DNA of 64,000 nt, taken from positions 39,357 through 103,356 of the forward strand of contig NZ_WBOS01000017.1 of assembly GCF_008923245.1 (NCBI RefSeq). Direction: 5' to 3'. The first letter of the stretch is position 1, and each line of letters starts with the position of its first letter. The translations under genes and the position numbers were made by a program. Positions 34,313 to 43,373 of the stretch are shown here, in pieces. The notes under the pieces are model-generated. The model saw only the letters and a list, made by a program, of their open reading frames with translations, searched no databases and was not told the origin of the DNA. Source of the stretch: Cytobacillus depressus. GTDB taxonomy: Bacteria; Bacillota; Bacilli; Bacillales; Cytobacillaceae.

Positions 34313-34534
34313 CAAAAAAGGACAGAAAAAGGTATTGTAGCGCTCTCCCCCTTCTCTGTCCTTTTACCTGAAAGTTTAACTCTTTAAAAGAGTCTTCCCC
34401 TTTGGTGGCGTTTAATACACGCACTCTCCAGAGTAACGTCCAGTTGTAGTTCTTCTACCTGAGAGATTAATTCCAAGGGTATTATTGGAACTTGCTCCTT
34501 CGGTGGCAATAACGATTACACTCTCCTACAACTA
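34313..34534 (-). ncRNA. Tandem glycine riboswitch with terminator
   Basis: Read on the minus strand, aptamer 1 has GGAGAG, CCACCGAAGGAGCAAG (34507-34492) and CTCTCAGGTAGAAG. Aptamer 2 has CTCTGGAGAG, CCACCAAAGGGGAAGAC (34408-34392) and CTTTCAGGTAAAAGGACAG. The last segment pairs with CTGTCCTTTTTT to form a terminator. This matches the glycine (gcvT) riboswitch of B. subtilis closely in sequence and order. It begins 37 bases after the stop codon of the amino acid permease on the same strand, and no gene follows it on that strand for 450 bases, so it has no evident target. Confidence 0.92.
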
Positions 34535-34571
34535 TCATCCGTACTATATTTAATTTTTGTAATTCAACGCT

Positions 34572-35945
34572 TTAAGCTGCATTTCCTTTGTTTACCTGTT
34601 TTGCCTTCGATTGCTTTATCTTATAAATGGCAACCAGCATGATAAACCAAACAGGAGTTACGAACAAGGCTACACGAGTATCATCCGCAAGCGCAAGCAC
34701 GACAAGAACAAACGCTAGGAAAGCAAGAATCAAGTAATTAGAAAATGGATAAAGCGGCAATTTAAATTTATTTACTTTTGCAAGATCTGGTCTTGTTTTA
34801 CGGTATTTCAAATGGCTGATGACAGTAATTCCCCAAATAAATATGAAGCATACTGTAGAAACACTTGTAATTAGCGTAAATACTCCTTCTGGCATTATAT
34901 AGTTCAAAGCAACTGCAATTAGAATGATGCCAGTTGAAAAGAGCAATGCATTGGAAGGGATTTTACGGGAATCAAGTTTCGCAAACGGTACAGGTGCATT
35001 ATTATCTTTGCCAAGTGAATATAACATCCGACTTGTACTGAAAACGGCGCTATTACCTGCCGATGCTGCGGATGTAAGGACTACAAAGTTCACGATACCA
35101 GCGGCTGCAGCGATACCTAGCCCTACGAAAACTTGAACGAACGGACTTTCCATTGGGTTAATCGAGTTCCACGGATAAACACTCATAATGACAATAAGTG
35201 AACCAATGTAGAAAATAATTATCCGAATTGGGATACTATTTATAGCTTTTGGAATTACTTTTTCTGGATCTTTCGTTTCACCTGCTGTCAGTCCCACGAG
35301 CTCAATACCAACAAACGCAAACACTACCATCTGGAATGAGAGAATGAAGCCATTTATGCCATTCGGGAACATTCCGCCGTGACTCCATAAATTCGATAGA
35401 CTAGCTGTGCCTGCACCCGAGGTAAAGCCAGTAATAATCATAAAAATCCCGACAGCAATTAGTGCTAGAATCGCGATGATTTTAATTAATGCGAACCAAA
35501 ATTCCATTTCGCCAAAAAGCTTTACAGTTGCAAGGTTCATAACGAGCAACACGACAAGCGCAATTAAAGCCGGCATCCACTGCGGTACATTAGGGAACCA
35601 ATACTGAAAATAAAGACCAACCGCTGTTAAGTCAGCCATTGCGATTGAAATCCAGCAAAACCAGTAGGTCCAGCCGGTGATAAATGCTGCCATATTACCT
35701 AAATAATCCTGTACAAAGTCAACAAAAGAATGATACTTCAAATTGCTTAAGAGGAGCTCTCCAAGTGCGCGCATGATTAAAAAGCAAATAATGCCTGTAA
35801 TCATATAAGCAAATAAAATTGACGGTCCTGTTAAATGAATAGATTTCCCTGCCCCAAGGAATAATCCCGTTCCGATCGCCCCGCCAATAGCGATAAGTTG
35901 GACATGCCTGTTCTTTAGGCCTCTCTCTAATTGTTGTTCCTGCAT
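34572..35945 (-). CDS. Amino acid permease, APC family (D-serine/D-alanine/glycine type)
   Basis: The 457-residue protein has 12 predicted spans. It begins RGLKNRHVQLIAIGGAIGTG and has FQMVVFAFVGIELVGLTAGET, the signature of the amino acid transporter branch including CycA, AapA and RocE. CycA-like transport of glycine, alanine or D-amino acids is the best guess, supported by the glycine riboswitch next to it. The ATG at 35945 follows GGGAGTG; a longer frame to 36023 lacks family similarity. Confidence 0.9.
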   Translation of the reverse strand: MQEQQLERGLKNRHVQLIAIGGAIGTGLFLGAGKSIHLTGPSILFAYMITGIICFLIMRALGELLLSNLKYHSFVDFVQDYLGNMAAFITGWTYWFCWISIAMADLTAVGLYFQYWFPNVPQWMPALIALVVLLVMNLATVKLFGEMEFWFALIKIIAILALIAVGIFMIITGFTSGAGTASLSNLWSHGGMFPNGINGFILSFQMVVFAFVGIELVGLTAGETKDPEKVIPKAINSIPIRIIIFYIGSLIVIMSVYPWNSINPMESPFVQVFVGLGIAAAAGIVNFVVLTSAASAGNSAVFSTSRMLYSLGKDNNAPVPFAKLDSRKIPSNALLFSTGIILIAVALNYIMPEGVFTLITSVSTVCFIFIWGITVISHLKYRKTRPDLAKVNKFKLPLYPFSNYLILAFLAFVLVVLALADDTRVALFVTPVWFIMLVAIYKIKQSKAKQVNKGNAA

Positions 35946-36023
35946 AGATTTCACACTCCCTATTTTCAAGGTTGTTTGCAATTGTTTATTAAACACAAAA
36001 CGAATAACTAAAAGATCGCACAT

Positions 36024-36575
36024 TTTTCAATAATAGACTAAGCTCAAAAGTCCAGATGTTTACTAGGTATCCATACAAATAAAGGAAGAATCTCTCTTTT
36101 GTAAAGATAGTTTTGAAATCTGAGTATGCCACCAAATGAAAGCGCATACAAAAATTATTACTTAATGATTGGTAGTGCTATTAATTAAGTAGTAAATTAC
36201 ATCTTTACCTATGAGATCAACCGCCTATTTACTTAATCAAGTTTGATATCAGCTTTTGCTGATTGTATCCCCTCCTTTATTATAAATAGCTATATTTCCA
36301 TAACAATGAAATAAACAAAAATAGCTACTTCCTTATTTCTCTATAATAAAAATATAAAGGTATAGAATAATAATGTCAATTGAATTTTCTTAATATATTA
36401 TATTTTTGGATCTGTTCAAATAGATTAATCATTTAAACCAATATATTTTTTAACTATAGCCATCAATTCAAAACTAAAAATTATTATATTAGAAATATTC
36501 AGTTATTTATATACAATAATATTCAAATCAATAATATGATTTTGTACTTTCAATTTAACCTTTCCAAACATATAG
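36024..36575. other. AT-rich intergenic region upstream of the permease
   Basis: The region should hold the permease promoter. No gene, riboswitch or repeat could be recognised in it. Confidence 0.5.
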
Positions 36576-36603
36576 AAAAAGGCAGCTTCATTTGCTGCCT
36601 TTT
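36576..36603. terminator. Terminator next to the tdh fossil
   Basis: AAAAGGCAGC pairs with GCTGCCTTTT around an 8-base loop, just past the end of the decayed tdh fragment (minus strand). Confidence 0.7.
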
Positions 36604-36618
36604 GGTTTGCATTTCATC

Positions 36619-36692
36619 CTATTTACGAAGCTTCTCTAACATATCTGCTGTCATTTTTACAAGATCATATTCTGCTTTCTTGCTTCCTTCCA
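36619..36692 (-). pseudogene. C-terminal fragment of a second tdh-like gene
   Basis: The minus strand encodes KKAEYDLVKMTADMLEKLRK and stop, matching the last 20 residues of the intact threonine dehydrogenase at 24324 (KAEYDLAKMTKDMLEKLSK) at all but a few positions. No other part of the gene is seen upstream. A terminator follows, as for a real gene end. It is the relic of a deleted paralogue. Confidence 0.8.
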
Positions 36693-36908
36693 TTAAACAG
36701 CAAAAAAATACAAACAGAGAACTAGTCTATTGTATACGAATTTTTAATTTGGAATTAATAAAAGATCGCTCTTTACAATTCTCTATCCATCTTTTTTCTT
36801 TTTTTACCATTCATTTTCCCTCTTCCCGATAGCTAAAAATGCTAGTTTAATATGAAAAAATCTTGTATTATGATTAAATGGAGAATTTCAATAAAGTAGG
36901 GTTTTTGA

Positions 36909-38459
36909 ATGAGCTTATTAAATGTAGAAAAATTAAGTCATACATTTGGAGATCGAACATTATTTAAAGAGGTTTCTTTTCGCCTTCTCGCCGAGGATCA
37001 TGTCGGCTTAGTCGGAGCAAATGGCGTTGGGAAGTCCACTTTAATGAATATTATTACTGGGCAACTCATTCACGATACAGGACGTGTCGAATGGACACCT
37101 GGCGTTCATTACGGATATCTCGATCAGCATACCGTTTTAACACAGGGCAGAACGATGCGTGATGTATTAAGAGATGCGTTCCTGCCGCTATTCGAACAAG
37201 AAAAAGCACTCAATGACGTCACTGCAAAAATGGCGGACGCAACACCTGAGGAACTAGAAGAATTATTAGAAGAAATGGGTAAAATCCAAGATCGATTAGA
37301 TGCTGGTGGTTTTTACACGCTTGATATCAAAATTGAAGATGCAGCTCGTGGACTTGGATTAGATGCAATTGGGCTAGACAGAGATGTTTCAGCTCTTAGT
37401 GGCGGCCAGCGTACAAAAGTTTTACTCGCAAAGCTCCTATTAGAACAGCCTCAAGTTTTGCTGCTGGACGAGCCGACGAACTATTTAGATGTGGAGCATA
37501 TTCGCTGGTTATCAAATTATTTAAAAGAATATCCATATGCATTTATCCTGATCTCACATGATACGGAGTTCATGAACCAAGTATCAAATACGATTTTCCA
37601 TCTTGAGTTCTCTAAGCTTACTCGCTACACAGCAAGCTATGATAAATTCCTTGAACTAGCCGAAATCAATAAAAATCAGCATATTAATGCGTATGAAAAA
37701 CAGAAGGAATTTATTAAAAAGCAAGAGGATTTTATTGCGAAAAACAAAGCACGTTATTCAACGACTGGCCGGGCAAAAAGCCGTCAAAAGCAGCTTGATC
37801 GTATGGAAAGAATCGAGCGCCCTGAGACTGCAATGAAGCCTACTTTTGAATTTAAAGAGTCTCGCGGCAGCAGTCGCTACGTTTTCGAAGGGACAGATTT
37901 TGAAATTGGCTATACTCATCCATTGCTACCTAAAATGGCTGTCACTATAGAACGCGGCGAGAAAATCGCAATTGTCGGCTGTAATGGAGTGGGAAAATCA
38001 ACACTTCTCAAGACAATGCTTGGTAAAATTCAGCCAATCAGCGGAAAGGTTGAACGAGGAGATTTCCTCTATCCGTCATATTTTGAACAAGAGGTAAAGG
38101 CGGGAAATATTACACCGATCGATGATGTCTGGAATGACTTCCCTTCGTTGGATCAGCATCAAGTGCGCGCGGCCTTAGCCAAATGCGGCTTGAAAAACGA
38201 ACATATTTCTCGTCCTTTAAATCAATTAAGCGGTGGCGAACAAGCTAAAGTCCGCCTATGTAAGCTTATGATGAATGATAGCAACTGGATTCTCTTTGAC
38301 GAGCCGACAAACCACCTTGACGTTGTGGCAAAGGAAGAATTAAAACGCGCACTGAAAGCCTATAAAGGAACGATTGTTTTAGTTTGCCACGAACCTGACT
38401 TTTACGAGGCTTGGATTACAAAGGTTTGGAATGTAGAGGAATGGTCTCAAAAGCTATAA
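36909..38459 (+). CDS. ABC-F family ATPase
   Basis: The 516-residue soluble protein has two ABC domains (Walker A GANGVGKSTLMNI and GCNGVGKSTLLKT; signatures LSGGQRTKVLLAK and LSGGEQAKVRLCK; Walker B LLLDEPTNYLD and ILFDEPTNHLD) joined by the charged ABC-F linker (about residues 235-305). No membrane spans. ABC-F proteins act on ribosomes as translation factors or in antibiotic protection. The subfamily is not clear; the sequence looks like a housekeeping YkpA/YbiT-type member. Confidence 0.93.
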   Translation: MSLLNVEKLSHTFGDRTLFKEVSFRLLAEDHVGLVGANGVGKSTLMNIITGQLIHDTGRVEWTPGVHYGYLDQHTVLTQGRTMRDVLRDAFLPLFEQEKALNDVTAKMADATPEELEELLEEMGKIQDRLDAGGFYTLDIKIEDAARGLGLDAIGLDRDVSALSGGQRTKVLLAKLLLEQPQVLLLDEPTNYLDVEHIRWLSNYLKEYPYAFILISHDTEFMNQVSNTIFHLEFSKLTRYTASYDKFLELAEINKNQHINAYEKQKEFIKKQEDFIAKNKARYSTTGRAKSRQKQLDRMERIERPETAMKPTFEFKESRGSSRYVFEGTDFEIGYTHPLLPKMAVTIERGEKIAIVGCNGVGKSTLLKTMLGKIQPISGKVERGDFLYPSYFEQEVKAGNITPIDDVWNDFPSLDQHQVRAALAKCGLKNEHISRPLNQLSGGEQAKVRLCKLMMNDSNWILFDEPTNHLDVVAKEELKRALKAYKGTIVLVCHEPDFYEAWITKVWNVEEWSQKL

Positions 38460-38504
38460 TCTAATCACTTTTTTATGTAACACTATTATTCCCTCAAAAA
38501 TATA

Positions 38505-38552
38505 AAAATCCCGATAACTCTTACACATAGAGTTCGTCGGGATTCTTTTTTT
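38505..38552 (+). terminator. Terminator of the ABC-F gene
   Basis: AATCCCGATAACTC pairs with GAGTTCGTCGGGATT (one bulge), followed by CTTTTTTTC. Confidence 0.9.
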
Positions 38553-38631
38553 CTAACCATTAGGAGAAAAGAAACGTGATTAGAAAAGAAAGTAGTATAA
38601 AAATCGGCACTTCGTTTATTCGCAATACGTT

Positions 38632-38841
38632 TTAGCGTGATGCTTTTGGTGGTTGGCACACGTCACATTTACGTTGATGATTATTTTTAAATTTTGTAAA
38701 TGTCTTTTCAAAATTGCTGCCACATGCACATTTAAAAAGTAACTTTTGAGAAAAACCGTGATATTCCGTTGTTAGTAACTTGCTTTCGGAATTGTTCTCA
38801 ACAAATTCTTTAATCTTTCCGATCGTCCATCGTTTATTCAT
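38632..38841 (-). CDS. Small zinc-ribbon protein of unknown function
   Basis: The 69-residue protein has four cysteines as CxC (FKCACGS) and CxxC (KCDVCQPP), a likely zinc site. The N-terminal KIKEFVENNSESKLLTTEY-like stretch resembles the zinc ribbons found beside phage and homing-endonuclease proteins, but no such domain is attached. The start at 38841 has GGAGGTGT upstream. Function unknown. Confidence 0.7.
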   Translation of the reverse strand: MNKRWTIGKIKEFVENNSESKLLTTEYHGFSQKLLFKCACGSNFEKTFTKFKNNHQRKCDVCQPPKASR

Positions 38842-39096
38842 TCTTTTACACCTCCATATTTACGCTTTAGCGGAGGCTTTTTTTGGCAAGGCATCCGTTC
38901 AATTATGAGTAAAAGTCGTAATTATCCTAAGTATCCCATTATAACATGGGCTGACACACAATTAAACAATCGTTATTTATGGTAATTAGCAGAATTCGTG
39001 ATTATATGATATACTTTGTTTACCATTTGATTTACTGTTTACATGTGCCCTACTCATTTATGAGTGGGGTTTCCTTGTTTTTAAGAAAAATAAAAA

Positions 39097-39116
39097 CAGA
39101 CTCTATAAAGAGCCTG
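39097..39116 (-). terminator. Terminator of the cold shock gene
   Basis: CAGGCTC pairs with GAGTCTG (one G·T), followed on the minus strand by TTTTTATTTTT. Confidence 0.8.
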
Positions 39117-39131
39117 CTTGATTTGTTAATA

Positions 39132-39332
39132 TTAAGCTTTACGAACGTTTGCTGCTTGAGCGCCACGTTGACCTTGCTCAACATCGAAAGTTACAGCTTG
39201 ACCTTCTTCTAAAGTTTTAAAACCTTCGCCTTGAATAGCTGAGAAATGAACGAATACGTCTTCTCCACCTTCACGCTCGATGAATCCGAAACCTTTTTCG
39301 CTGTTAAACCATTTTACTTTACCATTTTCCAT
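39132..39332 (-). CDS. Cold shock protein (CspA family)
   Basis: The 66-residue single cold-shock domain has RNP1 KGFGFIER and RNP2 VFVHF. It binds single-stranded RNA/DNA and acts as an RNA chaperone. Length and sequence fit Bacillus CspB/CspD; which paralogue cannot be said. Confidence 0.96.
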   Translation of the reverse strand: MENGKVKWFNSEKGFGFIEREGGEDVFVHFSAIQGEGFKTLEEGQAVTFDVEQGQRGAQAANVRKA

Positions 39333-39489
39333 TTTTGTTGCCTCCTAGTGTGTTAACACACACATTTGTTATACTATCCTTGCTCTCAGTGATCATCAAG
39401 ACGAAAAGTTCAACTTATACTATCCTTTACACCGAACAAAAATAATTCTTATATAGAATACCATTTTTCTAAAGAGATTGCAAATAGAA

Positions 39490-40305
39490 CTAGAATTTCC
39501 CCTTAACCTGCTTTAACGTTGCTACTATAAGGAAGCTAACAATTACTAATAAGAGCCATGAACTTAACTTTCCTAAATGAACGAGACTCCAGGCATAGGT
39601 TTGGTTTGGATATTTCCAAGCTCCAAAGAATGTTGCGATATTTTCGGCTACCCATATAAAAAATCCGATAAGCACAAATGAAAGAGCAAGTGGCATACGG
39701 TAACGAGTTCCACTAACCTCATATGTGACCCATGATTGCCAAAAGACAATCATAACAAGTCCAGATAACCACCAACGAACATCTATCCAATAATGGTGGG
39801 TGAAAAAATTCAAATAAATCGCAGCAGCAAGAGGGACAACGACCAAAAACGGTGGCCACTTAACCAGTTCAACTTTCAACCTTCTCCACGCCTGGCAAAG
39901 GTAACTCGCTACGCTTGCGTACATGAACCCGCTATACAAAGGCACTCCAAAAATTTTGATATATCCTTCCTCTGGATAAGCCCAGGAGCCCATATGTACC
40001 TTAAAAATTTCAAGTCCTAAGCCAATGATGTGAAACATAGTGATTACCTTTAGTTCATCCCTTGTTTCAAGTCCCGAACGCACCATCCACCATTGCATTA
40101 CAAGGCAGATGATCAGCAGCCAGTCATACCGTGGCAGGAAAGGAAGTGGCATGATTTTTGTCAACGCCAAAGAGGCAAAAATAACGACAGGAAACAAACA
40201 TGATAGCGCCTGCTCCCAACCAAAACGAACAAGTTGTTTCATTGCTCTCATAAGTTGTGCCTTCAAAGTCTTTTTCTGAGAATCATTTTGAATGGTTAAA
40301 TTCAT
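39490..40305 (-). CDS. yoaT: DUF817 family membrane protein (YoaT-like)
   Basis: The 271-residue protein has about eight predicted spans and the DUF817 features FKVHMGSWAYPEEGYIKIFG, GVPLYSGFMYASVASY and ENIATFFGAWKYP. Function unknown. It sits near yozG- and yoaS-like genes, the same company it keeps in B. subtilis. Confidence 0.87.
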   Translation of the reverse strand: MNLTIQNDSQKKTLKAQLMRAMKQLVRFGWEQALSCLFPVVIFASLALTKIMPLPFLPRYDWLLIICLVMQWWMVRSGLETRDELKVITMFHIIGLGLEIFKVHMGSWAYPEEGYIKIFGVPLYSGFMYASVASYLCQAWRRLKVELVKWPPFLVVVPLAAAIYLNFFTHHYWIDVRWWLSGLVMIVFWQSWVTYEVSGTRYRMPLALSFVLIGFFIWVAENIATFFGAWKYPNQTYAWSLVHLGKLSSWLLLVIVSFLIVATLKQVKGKF

Positions 40306-40388
40306 GATTAACCCCTCTTTTATGATTTTTATTCATTGAAAAAGTGGAATAGAAATCTTCCTTTTCAATGTTAATCAGGCCATCTTTA

Positions 40389-40610
40389 TTAATCTTGGTT
40401 GTCATCATCAATTTGATATTCTAAAATATCTCCTGGTTGACATTCTAAAGCCTTACAAATCGCCTCTAAAGTTGAAAATCGAATTGCTTTTGCTTTTCCA
40501 TTTTTTAAGATTGAAAGATTAGCCATCGTGATTCCTACCCTCTCTGAAAGTTCTGTAACGCTCATTTTCCTTTTAGCCAGCATCACATCAATATTGATTA
40601 TAATTGCCAT
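40389..40610 (-). CDS. yozG: Small XRE-family transcriptional regulator (YozG-like)
   Basis: The 73-residue single helix-turn-helix protein contains LAKRKMSVTELSERVGITMANLSILKNGKAKAIRF, then a short acidic tail (CQPGDILEYQIDDD). It pairs with a DUF2975 membrane protein, a common two-gene module. The ATG at 40610 follows AGGTGA; an in-frame ATG at 40619 overlaps it. The stop of the DUF2975 gene lies 10 bases upstream. Confidence 0.88.
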   Translation of the reverse strand: MAIIINIDVMLAKRKMSVTELSERVGITMANLSILKNGKAKAIRFSTLEAICKALECQPGDILEYQIDDDNQD

Positions 40611-40620
40611 TGTTTTCACC

Positions 40621-41100
40621 TCAGACCGTTAAATCATTTTCTGATTTTATATTAATAGCCTCTTGTAAAAGTCTTTGGAGAACTGCAGCGAAGACGGCAA
40701 TCACCATGGAAGCAAATATAACGGCCAATCCAATTAATATGATACCTGGGGCGTCGTCAATCTCCGCAACGAGATAAAAGAGTGGCATTCCTGCCGCATA
40801 CAAGATACTGATAGTGATTGCACAATATTTAATTTTCCTTAGAGACCATACAGATAATTCTGAGAAAGCAATGTTCTTGTCAATATAGTTTAAAAGTCTT
40901 AAAGCCTGATACAGAGCAAAGTAAAAAGGTATCGCCGCCGAATATAAGACGATTAATATGAGATATTTCATATAAGCAATATCTGGATACAATTCTGCTG
41001 AATATTTCGCGATATTAGGAACTAAGAATATGCACAAAGCAAGGATTGGAGTACCAATCAGAAAAACAGCTATCTTTAAAAAGAGTGTTTCTCGTTTCAT
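40621..41100 (-). CDS. yoaS: DUF2975 membrane protein (YoaS-like)
   Basis: The 159-residue protein has four predicted spans and a central SVWSLRKIKYCAI-like segment typical of DUF2975. It is always seen with a small XRE regulator like the one that follows it. Function unknown; probably a membrane partner that influences the regulator. The ATG at 41100 follows GAGGTG at 8 bases. Confidence 0.85.
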   Translation of the reverse strand: MKRETLFLKIAVFLIGTPILALCIFLVPNIAKYSAELYPDIAYMKYLILIVLYSAAIPFYFALYQALRLLNYIDKNIAFSELSVWSLRKIKYCAITISILYAAGMPLFYLVAEIDDAPGIILIGLAVIFASMVIAVFAAVLQRLLQEAINIKSENDLTV

Positions 41101-41641
41101 AAAAAGCACCTCACCTTTTTATTGGTAATTTGATTTTAGTACAATTTTTATCGTTTTACAATAAATTATTATTGATTTTAACTACATTTTTATTGTTTTA
41201 TAAATCCCCTTTTAATTTTAGACAAAAAAAACATTCCTCATTACAAGGAAATGCCGATAACATTTACTATTCAATTTATAAATTGTTTACCAAGGTCTCC
41301 TTATACGGATGAAGATCCATTCTTCAAAATTATCGCCTATTTTTGACCGAAGCGAGATGCCATAGGATGTTCTAATCTTTGATGTTTAAACAATCAGAAG
41401 CTCCTGAAGGTTAAGTACATAGCATAAAGGCTACTAGTCTATAAAAAAGCAATCACTAAAAAATAAGTTTGCAAAATGAAAAGCCGTCCTGTATAAGAAC
41501 GGCTAATAAATATTTTTGTGTTGATTTTTTTCGTATGTCAATCTAACTTTAGGTAGCTTGTTATGAGATAAAAATTTTATTCTTATTTTAATAGGAATAA
41601 ATCCAACCTTTGCCACTTCAACTAAATTCTTAAATTAGAAG
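41101..41641. other. Intergenic region between yoaS-like and pxpA
   Basis: AT-rich sequence with no gene. AGCCGTCCTGTATAAGAACGGCT at 41482-41504 can fold as a 6-bp hairpin and may end the pxpBCA transcript, though it is about 140 bases past the pxpA stop. Confidence 0.5.
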
Positions 41642-42406
41642 TCAAACCGAAAATGGGGCAATCTTGATATCTATGCTTTCAAGCCTTTGTTTGATAATTC
41701 TAATCATGTCTAGAGCTGTAGGAGTGTCTCCATGTACGCATATAGTATCTCCTTGCACTTCTACTTCCTCACCATTAAAGGTAGTAACTTTACCTTCTAT
41801 CACCATTTTGATTACTCTTTCCGCTACTTTTTCAGGATCAGTAATTACAGCTCCTTCGTATTTTCTAGATACTAGAGAAAAGTCGTTATTGTAAGCTCGG
41901 TCGGCAAATAATTCTAAAATAAAAGGTAATCCTTTTGCTTTTGCTACCAAATGTAATTGAGAGTTAGGCTTAACCATAATGGGTAAATCTGGTCTAACTG
42001 TAAGTACAGCATCCACTATGTTTGTGGCCATTTCTTCATCTGAATCTGCCATATTATTCATATTACCATGGGGCTTCACATGACGGAGCGGCGTATCATG
42101 TTTCTGACAAAATATATCAAGTGCACCAATTTGATAAATAATAGAATTCATTAGGTCTTTTCTTGCTACGTCAATATTACGACGCCCAAAACCGGCTAAA
42201 TCTTGAAATCCTGGGTGAGCCCCAACCCCAACTCCGTATTTTTTTGCCATGGCCACAGTATAATCCATAATGTTAGGATCGCCACCATGAAAACCGCAGG
42301 CAACATTTACAGATGATATTAACTTAATCACTTCATCGTCGAAACCAAGTTTGTAAATTCCAAAACTCTCACCCATATCACAATTCAAATCAATTGTTGT
42401 CCTCAT
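41642..42406 (-). CDS. pxpA: 5-oxoprolinase subunit A (LamB/YcsF family)
   Basis: The 254-residue protein begins IDLNCDMGESFGIYKLGFDD and has NVACGFHGGDP and PHGNMNNMADSDEEMA, all PxpA signatures. With PxpB and PxpC it hydrolyses 5-oxoproline (pyroglutamate) to glutamate using ATP. It is the last gene of pxpB-pxpC-pxpA. Confidence 0.95.
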   Translation of the reverse strand: MRTTIDLNCDMGESFGIYKLGFDDEVIKLISSVNVACGFHGGDPNIMDYTVAMAKKYGVGVGAHPGFQDLAGFGRRNIDVARKDLMNSIIYQIGALDIFCQKHDTPLRHVKPHGNMNNMADSDEEMATNIVDAVLTVRPDLPIMVKPNSQLHLVAKAKGLPFILELFADRAYNNDFSLVSRKYEGAVITDPEKVAERVIKMVIEGKVTTFNGEEVEVQGDTICVHGDTPTALDMIRIIKQRLESIDIKIAPFSV

Positions 42407-42425
42407 TTTACACTCTCCTTAAGAA

Positions 42426-43373
42426 TCAACTATAAGAATAACTCTTCAAAATAGAAAAATCATGTTCTTTTTCTTTTAATAAAGCATGAGCCTCTTCTAC
42501 TGTAATTCTCTCGAATGTTATACTGTCTCCTGGTTTTACTTGGGCTAATTTCGGCAGATCTACAGTAATTACTCCCCCTATTTTCGTGTACCCTCCTATA
42601 CTTTGCCTTCCGACTAAAAAAACAATAGGCTGTCCATTTTTAGGGACTTGAATTGCCCCGAAAAAGATCCCTTCAGATGTGATATCTGCACCTGCTGTAT
42701 GTTCAATTATAGGACCTTCCAACCGGCACCCCATTCGATTAACATCTTTAGTGGCCTTATATGTAGAGGAAAAGAAAGTATGTATCGCTTTTTCCTTAAA
42801 GGCTTCCTCTTGTGGGCCAAGTATTACTCGTAAGTGGAATGTATTAGTGTAAGTAGGTATTAAATTCTCCGGTAAACGACGCCTTACCCCTTGAAAACGG
42901 AGAAGTGATTGCTCCTTAAAAGGAATAACATCTCCTTTTTTAAGAGCTCTTCCTTTTATTCCCCCAATCTTTCCAACTGTATCTGTGGACCTGCTTCCTA
43001 ATATCTTAGGGACCGAAATCCCTCCAATTACGCCTATATATGCTCTACAACCAGACCTGCATCCAGCAAAATGAATAACATCCCCTTCATTTACCTTCAC
43101 AGAACTCCACATTGGGCCAGGAACTCCGTTAACTGTAAAAGTAAGGTCTCCTCCCGTCACCGCTATAACAGTCTGCTTTAGAGTTTTCATCTTTAAACCC
43201 ATAAGGGTTACCTCTAACACTGCTGAAGACTCAGGGTTTCCCACTAAAATATTCGCCATCCTATGAGAATAATGATCAGCCGATCCAGATACTGCTAGTC
43301 CATATTTTTGGTATCCGACCCTCCCCAAATCTTGAACTGTTGTAAATACTCCTGGGTTAATTACTTCAAAAAT
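42426..43373 (-). CDS. pxpC: 5-oxoprolinase subunit C, probably with an AUU start
   Basis: The first standard start, ATG at 43328, would give a protein starting MGRVGYQKYG and missing the family's conserved N-terminus. Reading the same frame upstream gives FEVINPGVFTTVQDLGRVGY, exactly the usual KipA/PxpC beginning. No ATG, GTG or TTG lies in frame there. ATT at 43373 is 8 bases from AGAGGAGG, and ATA at 43376 is 5 bases away. ATT, known as a rare start in infC, is the best choice. The gene overlaps the end of pxpB. The rest (315 residues) has IGGISVPKILGSRSTD and GGYTKIGGVI typical of PxpC. Confidence 0.85.
   Translation of the reverse strand: MFEVINPGVFTTVQDLGRVGYQKYGLAVSGSADHYSHRMANILVGNPESSAVLEVTLMGLKMKTLKQTVIAVTGGDLTFTVNGVPGPMWSSVKVNEGDVIHFAGCRSGCRAYIGVIGGISVPKILGSRSTDTVGKIGGIKGRALKKGDVIPFKEQSLLRFQGVRRRLPENLIPTYTNTFHLRVILGPQEEAFKEKAIHTFFSSTYKATKDVNRMGCRLEGPIIEHTAGADITSEGIFFGAIQVPKNGQPIVFLVGRQSIGGYTKIGGVITVDLPKLAQVKPGDSITFERITVEEAHALLKEKEHDFSILKSYSYS

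Noticed and set aside
34215..34424. 69-codon minus-strand frame MRVLNATKGEDSFK... as a gene
   Set aside because: It runs through the second aptamer and terminator of the glycine riboswitch and has no ribosome site or family similarity.
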